Part shown: one piece after another, positions 1-6,466 of the stretch | How the letters are laid out: the number at the start of each line of letters is the position of its first letter | How positions within the stretch are numbered: the stretch's first letter is position 1 | Assembly: GCA_030039695.1 (NCBI GenBank) | Contig: JASHVB010000757.1 | Span: 1-7,571, forward strand | Origin: Acetobacteraceae bacterium | GTDB lineage: Bacteria > Pseudomonadota > Alphaproteobacteria > Acetobacterales > Acetobacteraceae | DNA: 7,571 nucleotides | Direction of reading: 5' to 3' | Program-made: the position numbers and the translations under genes | The notes under the pieces: model-generated | Told to the model about the DNA's origin: nothing | The model's database searches: none | Seen by the model: only the letters and a program-made list of their open reading frames with translations

Positions 1-190
1 GCGGGTTGGCCATGCTCGAGCACATGGCGAAGGTCGGAATGTTCACGACGGGGGCGACGCCCATGATCGTTGCCCCGATGAGCGACTCCATGAAGACCGG
101 CACGCCCGGTATCGGCAGCGACTGAAAGGGCGCCGGCGCACTGCCGAACGTGCATTTGAGCAGACATTGCGATGTCAGAAACTCAGCCAT
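1..190 (-). CDS. PAAR-like (DUF4280) T6SS spike protein, N-terminal part, cut by the window edge
   Basis: The frame starts at ATG 190-188 and stays open for 63 codons to the left edge, so the 3' part is missing. A strong ribosome binding site, GGGAGG, sits six bases before the ATG. The protein begins MAEFLTSQCLLKCTFG and carries NIPTFAMCSSMANP at residues 50-63. This matches the usual DUF4280/PAAR-like pattern: an early CxFG segment, a short hydrophobic core, then NI..F.MC.S..NP. Cysteines are at residues 9, 13 and 57. By analogy with PAAR proteins, Cys13 and Cys57 may help bind a metal at the tip; this is inference. Members of this family are known or predicted to cap the VgrG spike and often carry effector domains, so the unseen C-terminus matters. 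It lies 27 bases after the transglycosylase stop and is probably cotranscribed with it. The family call is by eye but the motif fit is good. Confidence 0.82.
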   Translation of the reverse strand, partial: MAEFLTSQCLLKCTFGSAPAPFQSLPIPGVPVFMESLIGATIMGVAPVVNIPTFAMCSSMANP

Positions 191-217
191 TCCGCACCTC
201 CCTTGACCGGATCCTTC

Positions 218-1066
218 TCATCGTCCCTCTGCAGCGAGCATCCTCAGACGCGCCGTCGGTGTCGTCGTGCCCTCCACCAGGGCGCGGGCCGCGCGGTCCT
301 CTGCACTGCGAAACATCGCGAGAACCCGGTTCACATAGTGAAGGGTCTCCGGAATGGCGGGAACACATCGGCAGGAATCGACCGGCACTTCGCCCGCGTT
401 GTAGGCGGCCAGTGCAAGACTGAGATCGCCATGGTAGCGCCCGATCAGCGCGGCAAGCGTGCGCATGCCGCCGCGCAGGTTCTGCTCTGCGTCCATGCTG
501 TTCGTCACAGCAAGCGCATCGGCGCTCGCCGGCATGAGCTGCATCAGCCCGGCGGCACCTTTAGGCGAGACGGCATCCACGTCATAATTCGATTCAACCT
601 CGACGACCGCCTTAGCGAGATCAGGGTCAAGCCTGTACTCGAGCGCAAGACGCTCGATAAGCCGGCGCAGCGCGACGGCCATCGACGGAAGCCCTGTGGA
701 CGCTGCCGAGGGGCAGCGTGGCGGCGGGCCGATCTGCGGGGCACCACGCTCGGCGCGCTGGAGGCGATGGAGCCACTGCGCCGCGAGATGCGGGTTATAA
801 TCGGGCGCACCGTCGACGAGGAGCCAGTCCGCGATGTGCAGCACGGCACCACGTTCCCCGAGCCGGGCGGCGCGGCAGAAGAGCGCCATCGCGCGTGCGG
901 GATCCGCCGATCCGCCGATGCCGAGCTCGAGGCGGCTTGCGAGGGCAACAAGCGCGGTCTCGTTGCCGGCGGCGGCCTGCGTCTCAAGACCGTCCGCACA
1001 CGCCGTAAGCGGCAGCGCAGCGTAGAGCAGAAGCAACAGGGCGAGCGCTGTCACGATGCGATGCAC
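218..1066 (-). CDS. exported lytic transglycosylase (SLT/GH23 domain) with Sel1-like N-terminal region
   Basis: This 282-residue protein likely cleaves the glycan strands of peptidoglycan in the periplasm. Residues 1-24 form a signal peptide with a leucine-rich core. LTAC at 20-23 fits a lipobox with Cys23, but A-C-A before Asp25 also fits ordinary signal peptidase, so lipoprotein status is open. Residues about 36-102 resemble two Sel1/TPR-like helical repeats. The SLT domain covers about 132-252: VVEVESNYD holds the predicted catalytic Glu158, then SPKGAAGLMQLMPA at 167-180, AAYNAGE at 220-226 and ETLHYVNRVL at 240-249. SCRC at 231-234 sits where many relatives have a glycine-rich turn. The start is GTG at 1066-1064, preceded by GGAGGGAGG six bases upstream. 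It overlaps the activator gene by 16 bases, so translation is probably coupled. Context suggests a role in letting the secretion apparatus cross the wall. An effector role is less likely because it has its own export signal. Confidence 0.9.
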   Translation of the reverse strand: MHRIVTALALLLLLYAALPLTACADGLETQAAAGNETALVALASRLELGIGGSADPARAMALFCRAARLGERGAVLHIADWLLVDGAPDYNPHLAAQWLHRLQRAERGAPQIGPPPRCPSAASTGLPSMAVALRRLIERLALEYRLDPDLAKAVVEVESNYDVDAVSPKGAAGLMQLMPASADALAVTNSMDAEQNLRGGMRTLAALIGRYHGDLSLALAAYNAGEVPVDSCRCVPAIPETLHYVNRVLAMFRSAEDRAARALVEGTTTPTARLRMLAAEGR

Positions 1067-2733
1067 AGCGCGCCTCCCTCCGCCTTCTCCCTGCGACCGA
1101 GCCCGTAGCGCGTGATCTTCTCCTGCAGCGCACGGCGCGAAACCCCGAGTGCGACCGCTGCGCGCGTGCGATTGCCGTTGTTGGCGGTGAGCGCCTCCAT
1201 GATGGCGACGGCCTCGTGGTGGCGCATGGTTTCGCGCAGACGGTCGGACTTCGACGGGCCCTCCGAGACCGTACGCGTGGACGCTTCAGCCACCCCGTCC
1301 ACGATTTCCCCCGGCAGCTCCGCAACATCGATCGTGCGGCCGGGAGGACAGAGGATGACGGCACGCGCCATGATGTTCTTGAGTTCCCGCACATTACCGG
1401 GGAACGCATAACGCTCGAGCGCGCTCGCGGCCGCCCTCGTCAGTCCCTTGATGTCCTTGGCACACGCATCCTTCGAAGAGGCGAGAAAATGCTGTGCGAG
1501 CGCGACGATGTCCTGGCGTCGTTCGCGGAGCGGGGGCAGCGCAATCGGAAACACGGCTATGCGGTAGAAGAGATCCTCGCGGAACTCGCCCCGGGCGACG
1601 CGGGCCCGGAGATCAACGTTCGTCGCCACGACGATCCGTGCGTCGGACTTGCGGCCCTGTGTCGCACCGAGAGGCCGCACCTCGCCATCCTGTAGGACAC
1701 GGAGCAGCTTTGTTTGCAGCTCGGGCGGCATGTCGCCGATCTCGTCGAGAAAGAGCGTGCCGTCGGCCGCGACTTCGAAGAGACCCTTCTTGTCGTGCAT
1801 GGCGCCGGTGAAGGCGCCCCTGCGGTATCCGAAGAGCTCGCTCTCGAGGAGATGACCCGGCAAGGCTGCGCAGTTCTGCGCAACGAAGGGCCCGTTGCGG
1901 CGCGGGCCAGCGGCATGGAGCAGGCGCGCAACCACCTCCTTACCGGTGCCGGTCTCGCCGAGAAGGAGGACCGGAAGCGTGCTGTCTGCGACCTTGCCGA
2001 CCAGGTTCAGAACCTTCTCCATCGCCGGGCTCCGCGTCGCGACGCCCGTCGCCGTGGAGACTGCGGTGACCGCATCCTGCCGCAGGCGGCGATTCTCCGA
2101 GAGCAGGTCCCGGTTGTTCTCGGCGAGCTCGGCCAGAAGCTCCTCGTTCCGCTCTATCAGCTGGTTGGTCGCGATGATCACAGCTGCCTGATAGGCGAAG
2201 GCCTGCAGCATCGGCACCATTTTCTCGAGCGAGGCGCCGCTGAGCCGCCCGCTCTCCTCGTCGCAGAAGTCACAGAGCTCGAGGACGCCGACGGTTCTTT
2301 CTTCGTTGCTCCTGAGAGGACAGGCGATGAGTGAGCCGGTCTTGATGCCGGCGGCGCGGTCCCGTTCGCGAATCGCGTGGCCGTTGAAGCCGTGCATCGT
2401 CCGTACGTTGTCGATCACGACCGCACGGCCGGTGAAGGCGCACCAGGTCCGCGGGTCCGCCATGTTCGGCTCACCGTGGGCGTAGAACGGGAGGGAGCGC
2501 GGCGAGGCCGCGATGATGGCGTGCGGCTGCCCGGCCACCGGAACCAGCTCCTGTCCGGTGCGATCGAGCGCATAAAGTACGCCACTGCAGGCGCCGGCGA
2601 TCCGGCGGGCGGCATCGAGGCATTTCTCGGCGAGGAGCGTCCGGTTCCGCTCTGCAGCCATGCCGCTCACCAGCGCGAAGAGCGCGGCGGCCGCTTCCAG
2701 CGGGGTGCCCTGGGATGGCGTGATTACCGTCAC
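1051..2733 (-). CDS. vasH: sigma-54-dependent T6SS transcriptional activator, VasH type
   Basis: This 560-residue bacterial enhancer-binding protein would use ATP to open RpoN promoters. A GAF-like sensor domain spans about 25-190. A charged helix at about 190-220, likely a coiled-coil linker, connects it to the AAA+ domain at about 232-455. Visible motifs are Walker A GETGTGKE (259-266), the sigma-54 contact loop GAFTGA (306-311), Walker B LFLDEIGD (327-334), the arginine-finger segment REDLFYR (385-391) and FPGNVREL (444-451). A Fis-type helix-turn-helix sits near 516-545 (NRTRAAVALGVSRRALQEKI). All elements needed for sigma-54 activation are intact. The start is GTG at 2733-2731 with GGAAGG five bases upstream. 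It lies 66 bases after tssC. The symbol follows its T6SS location and domain order, as in Vibrio VasH; the general class is certain, the orthology less so. A CxxC pair at 154-157 lies in the GAF part. There is no phosphoreceiver domain, so a small ligand or protein partner may control it. Confidence 0.93.
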   Translation of the reverse strand: MTVITPSQGTPLEAAAALFALVSGMAAERNRTLLAEKCLDAARRIAGACSGVLYALDRTGQELVPVAGQPHAIIAASPRSLPFYAHGEPNMADPRTWCAFTGRAVVIDNVRTMHGFNGHAIRERDRAAGIKTGSLIACPLRSNEERTVGVLELCDFCDEESGRLSGASLEKMVPMLQAFAYQAAVIIATNQLIERNEELLAELAENNRDLLSENRRLRQDAVTAVSTATGVATRSPAMEKVLNLVGKVADSTLPVLLLGETGTGKEVVARLLHAAGPRRNGPFVAQNCAALPGHLLESELFGYRRGAFTGAMHDKKGLFEVAADGTLFLDEIGDMPPELQTKLLRVLQDGEVRPLGATQGRKSDARIVVATNVDLRARVARGEFREDLFYRIAVFPIALPPLRERRQDIVALAQHFLASSKDACAKDIKGLTRAAASALERYAFPGNVRELKNIMARAVILCPPGRTIDVAELPGEIVDGVAEASTRTVSEGPSKSDRLRETMRHHEAVAIMEALTANNGNRTRAAVALGVSRRALQEKITRYGLGRREKAEGGALCIAS

Positions 2734-2758
2734 GACGACCTTCCGTTCACGAAGCGTA

Positions 2759-2782
2759 CAGGGGATAGCGCACGATCCCCTG
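2759..2782 (-). repeat. 8-bp perfect inverted repeat in the tssC-activator gap
   Basis: CAGGGGAT and ATCCCCTG flank an 8-base loop in the longest gap of the window, 17 bases after the tssC stop. In RNA this would form a stable GC-rich hairpin. No run of U follows on the transcribed strand, so it is not a standard rho-independent terminator. It could shield the 3' end of the tssC message, mark a processing point, cause partial attenuation, or be a binding site for a dimeric protein. The repeat is directly seen; any function is inference. Confidence 0.5.
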
Positions 2783-2799
2783 CAGCGGGTCGTTCTCTC

Positions 2800-4284
2800 T
2801 CAAGCCTTGTCGAGCTTGCCGATGAGCGAAAGCGTGAAATCCGCGCCCATGTACTTGAAGTGCGGCTGCACCATCATCGAGACGCGGTACCAGCCAGGTT
2901 CGCCTTCCACGTCGGAAACATCGATCGACGCCTTGCGGAGCGGGCGGCGGCTGCGCACATCCGCCGACGGGTTTTCCTGGTCCGACACGTACTGCCGGAT
3001 CCAGTTGTTGAGCTCCGTCCGCAATTCTGAGGATGACTTCCAGCTGCCGATGTTCTCGCGCTGCAGCACCTTGATGTAGTGCGCGAGGCGGTCGACGATG
3101 AACATATAGGGAAGCTGCGTGCCGAGCTTGTAGTTGAGCTCCGCCTGCTTGCCCTCCGGGTTGTTGCCGAAGAATTTCGGCTTCTGGACAGAGTTGGCAG
3201 AGAAGAAGGCGGCATTGTCGCTGCCCTTGCGCATGGTGAGCGCGATGAAGCCCTGGTCGGCGAGCTCGTACTCCCTGCGGTCCGAGATCAGCGTTTCGGT
3301 TGGAATCTTTGTCGCTGTCTGCCCCATCGCCTCGAAAAAATGCAGCGGCAGATCCTCGACTGCGCCGCCGCTCTGCGGGCCGATGATGTTCGGAGTCCAC
3401 CGGTATTTGGCGAAGCTGTCATTGAGGCGGGTCGCGAACGCGAACGAGGCGTTGCCCCAGAGATAGTTGTCGGTGCCGCCGTCCGGCCGCTCCTCAAACT
3501 CGAAGGCCTTCACCGGCACGGTATCCTTTCCATAAGGAAGGCGGAGAAGGAAGCGCGGCATCGCGAGGCCGAAGTAGCGGCTGTCCTCGCTCTCGCGGAA
3601 GGAATTCCATTTCGCGTATTTCGGTCCCTCGAAGATTGCCTGGAGGTCCTTCAGGTTGGGCAGCTGCTCGAAGTGGTCCACGCCGAAGAACTCTGGCGAA
3701 GCGGCGGCAATTGTCGGCGCGTGGGCCATCGCGCTGACGGCGGCCATGTCTTGCATAAGCTTGACATCCTGCGCGCCGGGACTGAACTGGTAATTGGTGA
3801 TCATGGCCGCGAAGGGCTGGCCTCCGAACTGCCCGTACTCGTCGACATAAGCGTGCTTGTAGAGGCCAGACTTGACGATTTCCGGCGCATCCTCGAAGTC
3901 GGCCAGCAAGTCATCCTTCGAGACGTTCAACATCTCGATCTTGATGTTCTGCCGGAAATCCGTGCGGTCAACGAGAAACTTGAGACTGCGCCAGCCGGAT
4001 TCCATGGCCTGGAACTCGGCATTGTGCAGCACCTCGTTGAGCTGGCTGGTCATCGTCTGGTCGATCGCCGCAATCATTCGGTCGATCGCCGAGGCCTGCA
4101 CCTTCTCGCCTTCATGCACCGGCTTGACGAGTTCGGTGAGGAAGGCGGCGATGCCGCGACGGGCTTCATCATAGCCTTCGTCGCGCGGGGTGATCTTGGT
4201 TTCGGAGAGAACCTGGTCGAGCAGGGATTGAGATTGTTCTGTCGCCTGACTGCCAGTCGCCGGCTGGGCAGTGGTTTCGGACAT
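2800..4284 (-). CDS. tssC: T6SS contractile sheath large subunit TssC (VipB/ImpC)
   Basis: TssC pairs with TssB to form the cytoplasmic sheath that contracts and pushes the Hcp tube outward. The 494-residue length is normal for the family. Residues 1-25 are a polar, Gln/Ser/Thr-rich leader. The hallmark HNAEFQAMESGWRSLKFLV lies at 87-105 (family pattern: H..EFQ.LE..WR.L..LV). Next comes NIKIEMLNVSKDDLLADFED at about 113-132, and later the ENIGSW and ELRTELNNWI segments. The C-terminus, HFKYMGADFTLSLIGKLDK, matches the conserved end of the family, so the gene is intact. The start is ATG at 4284-4282, with a modest GAAAGG eight bases upstream. It follows tssB by 35 bases, the usual sheath gene pairing. 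Unlike many clusters, no hcp or tssE follows; the next gene is the sigma-54 activator. Confidence 0.98.
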   Translation of the reverse strand: MSETTAQPATGSQATEQSQSLLDQVLSETKITPRDEGYDEARRGIAAFLTELVKPVHEGEKVQASAIDRMIAAIDQTMTSQLNEVLHNAEFQAMESGWRSLKFLVDRTDFRQNIKIEMLNVSKDDLLADFEDAPEIVKSGLYKHAYVDEYGQFGGQPFAAMITNYQFSPGAQDVKLMQDMAAVSAMAHAPTIAAASPEFFGVDHFEQLPNLKDLQAIFEGPKYAKWNSFRESEDSRYFGLAMPRFLLRLPYGKDTVPVKAFEFEERPDGGTDNYLWGNASFAFATRLNDSFAKYRWTPNIIGPQSGGAVEDLPLHFFEAMGQTATKIPTETLISDRREYELADQGFIALTMRKGSDNAAFFSANSVQKPKFFGNNPEGKQAELNYKLGTQLPYMFIVDRLAHYIKVLQRENIGSWKSSSELRTELNNWIRQYVSDQENPSADVRSRRPLRKASIDVSDVEGEPGWYRVSMMVQPHFKYMGADFTLSLIGKLDKA

Positions 4285-4319
4285 GGCAATGGCCTTTCGC
4301 GGTAGGGGGTTGCGTTCCG

Positions 4320-4814
4320 TCAGGCGGACGGCTGTGCGGTGATCTCTGCCTCGAGTTTCCTGCGCAATTCGGCGTCCGCGAGGATGCGCTCGATCGCCCT
4401 GCGGAAGCTCGGAAGATTGCCGAGCGGTCCCTTGAGCGAGACGAGGGCGGTTCTGAGCTCGAGAAGCTTGCTCATCTCCGGAATCTGCTTGGCGACCTGC
4501 TCGGGCTCGAAGTCCTTGAGCGTGCCGACCTTGAGACTGACGGCAAGATCGCCGGCGTCGGCATCATCCGACAGCTTGTTCGGCACCTTCAGATCGAGCG
4601 CGAGGTTCTCGCTCCGCATGACGTCGTTGAAGGTGTCCTTGTCGACCCGGACGCGGCGCCGCTCACCGAGCGCGGTTTCGTCCGCGCGGTGCGTGAAGTC
4701 GCCGAGGACCAGCAGCTTGTGCGGCAGCTCCACTTCTTCGCGGGCGTCACCGGTGGCCGGCCTGTAGCGGATGTTCACTCTTTCTTTTGGTGCGACCGAA
4801 GCGTCTTTGGCCAT
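4320..4814 (-). CDS. tssB: T6SS contractile sheath small subunit TssB (VipA/ImpB)
   Basis: This 164-residue protein is the smaller sheath subunit, forming the TssB-TssC protomer. It shows the family features in order: RVNIRY at 12-17, the core signature LPHKLLVLGDFT at 30-41 (commonly ELPFKLLVLGDF), LKDFEPEQV at 99-107, ELRTALVSLKGPLGN at 119-133, and the C-terminal helix that packs on TssC. The length is typical. The start is ATG at 4814-4812, supported by an excellent AAGGAG seven bases upstream. The frame is open much farther upstream (to about 5027), but that stretch overlaps tssA in another frame and has no family similarity, so it was not included. It lies 32 bases after the tssA stop and 35 bases before tssC. 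Confidence 0.98.
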   Translation of the reverse strand: MAKDASVAPKERVNIRYRPATGDAREEVELPHKLLVLGDFTHRADETALGERRRVRVDKDTFNDVMRSENLALDLKVPNKLSDDADAGDLAVSLKVGTLKDFEPEQVAKQIPEMSKLLELRTALVSLKGPLGNLPSFRRAIERILADAELRRKLEAEITAQPSA

Positions 4815-4820
4815 GTCACA
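4815..4820 (-). other. spacer between the tssB ribosome binding site and its ATG
   Basis: Reading on the minus strand, AGTAAGGAGATGTGAC precedes the ATG, placing AAGGAG at the best spacing. This short site decides the tssB start at 4814 against the longer open frame. It also suggests that tssB is translated independently rather than coupled to tssA, as suits a sheath subunit needed in many copies. Confidence 0.6.
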
Positions 4821-4846
4821 TCTCCTTACTGATTGTGCTATGGATG

Positions 4847-6466
4847 TCAGGCACGTACGGCTTTTGCCGCCGCCGCTGCCTGTAGCGGATCCGCCCGCGC
4901 GATGCGGGCGAAGGCGGCGCGGATGATGTCCTCCCGCTCCGCGTCGGGGATGGTCTTTGCGATCTCGGGCATGGCCGCGCAACGATGGAGCAGGGAGGCC
5001 GCCTCCGCGGCGAGCTGCGGTTCCCATTCGTCGAGGCCGTGCGCGTCGATCAGACGCCCGAGATGCTGGAGAAGTGGAAGGGCGACGATCGCCGTGCCGT
5101 TCTCAAGGCAGAGCCGCGCCGCACCGAGGCGCCAGTGAAAGCGGGCGCGACCGCTCGGGGCGGCCGATACACCTTCGCTCAACAGCGCGAGCGCGTCCCT
5201 TTCCTGCCCGTCGGCCATTTTCTGCCGTGCGGCGGCAAGTGCGGCCTGCCATGGCAGGTCGGGTGTGGTGCCGCCTTGCGCGCGTGTTTCCGGCCTGGCG
5301 AGAACGCTCGTTTCGATCCAGGCGCGGGTTGTGCCGTCCGCGAAGGGCGTGCCGTCCGAGAACGAGAGTTCGGAGAGCCCGGGCAGGCGCTCGAGCAGAG
5401 AAGCCGTGCCCGCGGCCACCTCCCGCGCGCATTCCAAAGCAGCGGGGCCGAGCGTGGTGAGCGCGTTCGCCGCGAGGCGCTGTCCATTCAGCCAGAAGAG
5501 GCCTGAGCCGGAACAGAAATGCTCGAGTGCGAGCACGAGGTCCTTCTGGTTGCCGACACTGCGCATGGCCTCGAACTCGCTGAGGCGTGTGTCGGGGGGC
5601 GGCATGAGCGCGGTGCGGCCGTTCTGCACCGGGGGAAGCTCGGTGATGCCGAGCCAGGTGACTGCTCGGAGCAAACGGAAGGCACGCGGCTCGAAAGGGT
5701 TCGCTTCCATTAGCTGCAGGGCCTGCGTCCGCACCGCCTCTCTCAGCACGGAGAGCACGCGTTCGGTGTCAGCGCCCGGGGCTGCGAACGCCATCGCGGG
5801 CGCCGGGGCAGACGCAGCTGAGGCTGACTCGGCGGGCCCGGATTGGATTGAGGCGGACTGGCCTGGGGCGGATGCCGCCGCCGCCGTCGCCTTGCGCTGC
5901 TCGGCTTCGGCCGCGGCGCGCCGCTCGGCCTCGGCGAGCTTCTGCAGCGGACGCAAAACTTCGCCGAACGAGACCGAAAGGTCCGGCAGCTTTTCGCTCA
6001 CAAGGTTTTCCAGGGCCGCGAGCTCGTCGAGGGCAGCAAGAGAGGCCGGGCCGGTTCCGGGTAGGGGCTCAGCCGGCACCTCGCGGGCGAGGCGGCTGAT
6101 CATCCACTCGAACGCACCCGCGCGGGCACGCGGCCTTTTTGGGAAGAGAACATCCCAGGAATTCTCGACAAGCCCGCGAACGATCGCGACCCCGACGGCA
6201 AGGCCGTCCACAGCTTCAGTGTGCGCGAGGGCGAGCGCGAGCCAGGTCGCGACCGAGAGGTTCTTCGAGCGGTTTGCCAGGATGTCCTGTGCAGATGCGA
6301 CAATGGTCCGCCACTCCACGGAGGCGGGGCCGCTTCGCTCAAGCTTGCCAATCTCAGCCGCGAGCGCGTCGTAGTCGGGCTCGTACGGGAACGCCGCCGG
6401 ATCCGGTGCGTCCGCCGGCAGGGGGGCCGTGGCGCGATCGATCCTCGGATCGTCTAAGCCGGGCAT
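4847..6466 (-). CDS. tssA: T6SS assembly protein TssA with VasJ-type C-terminal domain
   Basis: TssA binds the baseplate/membrane complex and coordinates tube and sheath assembly. This 539-residue protein has an ImpA-type N-terminal domain at about 20-130: YEPDYDAL, the EW..I...A..IL...SK.L segment at 51-69, and GLAVGVAIVRGLVENSWDVLFPK at 88-110, which closely match the family. A charged, probably coiled helix (170-193) leads into an Ala/Ser/Pro-rich linker at about 194-232. A second helical domain follows at about 233-370, with NPFEPRAFRLLRAVTWLGI and LPP (256-279). Residues about 400-520 look like the VasJ-type C-terminal domain (WQAALAAARQKMADGQERDALALL). This end differs from the short ring-forming end of TssA1, so the protein probably belongs to the longer TssA subfamily; that subfamily call is tentative. 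The start is ATG at 6466-6464 with GGAG nine bases upstream. It overlaps the kinase gene by 13 bases. Confidence 0.94.
   Translation of the reverse strand: MPGLDDPRIDRATAPLPADAPDPAAFPYEPDYDALAAEIGKLERSGPASVEWRTIVASAQDILANRSKNLSVATWLALALAHTEAVDGLAVGVAIVRGLVENSWDVLFPKRPRARAGAFEWMISRLAREVPAEPLPGTGPASLAALDELAALENLVSEKLPDLSVSFGEVLRPLQKLAEAERRAAAEAEQRKATAAAASAPGQSASIQSGPAESASAASAPAPAMAFAAPGADTERVLSVLREAVRTQALQLMEANPFEPRAFRLLRAVTWLGITELPPVQNGRTALMPPPDTRLSEFEAMRSVGNQKDLVLALEHFCSGSGLFWLNGQRLAANALTTLGPAALECAREVAAGTASLLERLPGLSELSFSDGTPFADGTTRAWIETSVLARPETRAQGGTTPDLPWQAALAAARQKMADGQERDALALLSEGVSAAPSGRARFHWRLGAARLCLENGTAIVALPLLQHLGRLIDAHGLDEWEPQLAAEAASLLHRCAAMPEIAKTIPDAEREDIIRAAFARIARADPLQAAAAAKAVRA

Noticed and set aside
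191..217. A terminator between the transglycosylase and the PAAR-like gene
   Set aside because: The 27-base gap contains no inverted repeat or T run; it only holds the ribosome binding site of the next gene.
167..1108. A 313-codon plus-strand open frame opposite the transglycosylase gene
   Set aside because: It is rich in Arg, His and Ala without any motif and spans the intergenic gap and parts of two real genes; a mirror frame.
2734..2799. A sigma-54 (-24/-12) promoter before the activator gene
   Set aside because: No TGGCAC-N5-TTGC-like sequence is visible on the minus strand here. The other spacers also gave no convincing match by eye.
3079..4305. A 408-codon plus-strand open frame opposite tssC
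   Set aside because: It is antisense to a clearly conserved gene, has no recognisable domain, and its composition is that expected from the complement of GC-rich coding sequence.
4815..5027. A 71-residue N-terminal extension of TssB
   Set aside because: TssB proteins start just before the RVNIRY segment, and a strong AAGGAG precedes the ATG at 4814. The extension only overlaps tssA in another frame.
5265..6374. A 369-codon plus-strand open frame opposite tssA
   Set aside because: Ser/Arg/Ala-biased with no family resemblance, complementary to the conserved TssA frame.
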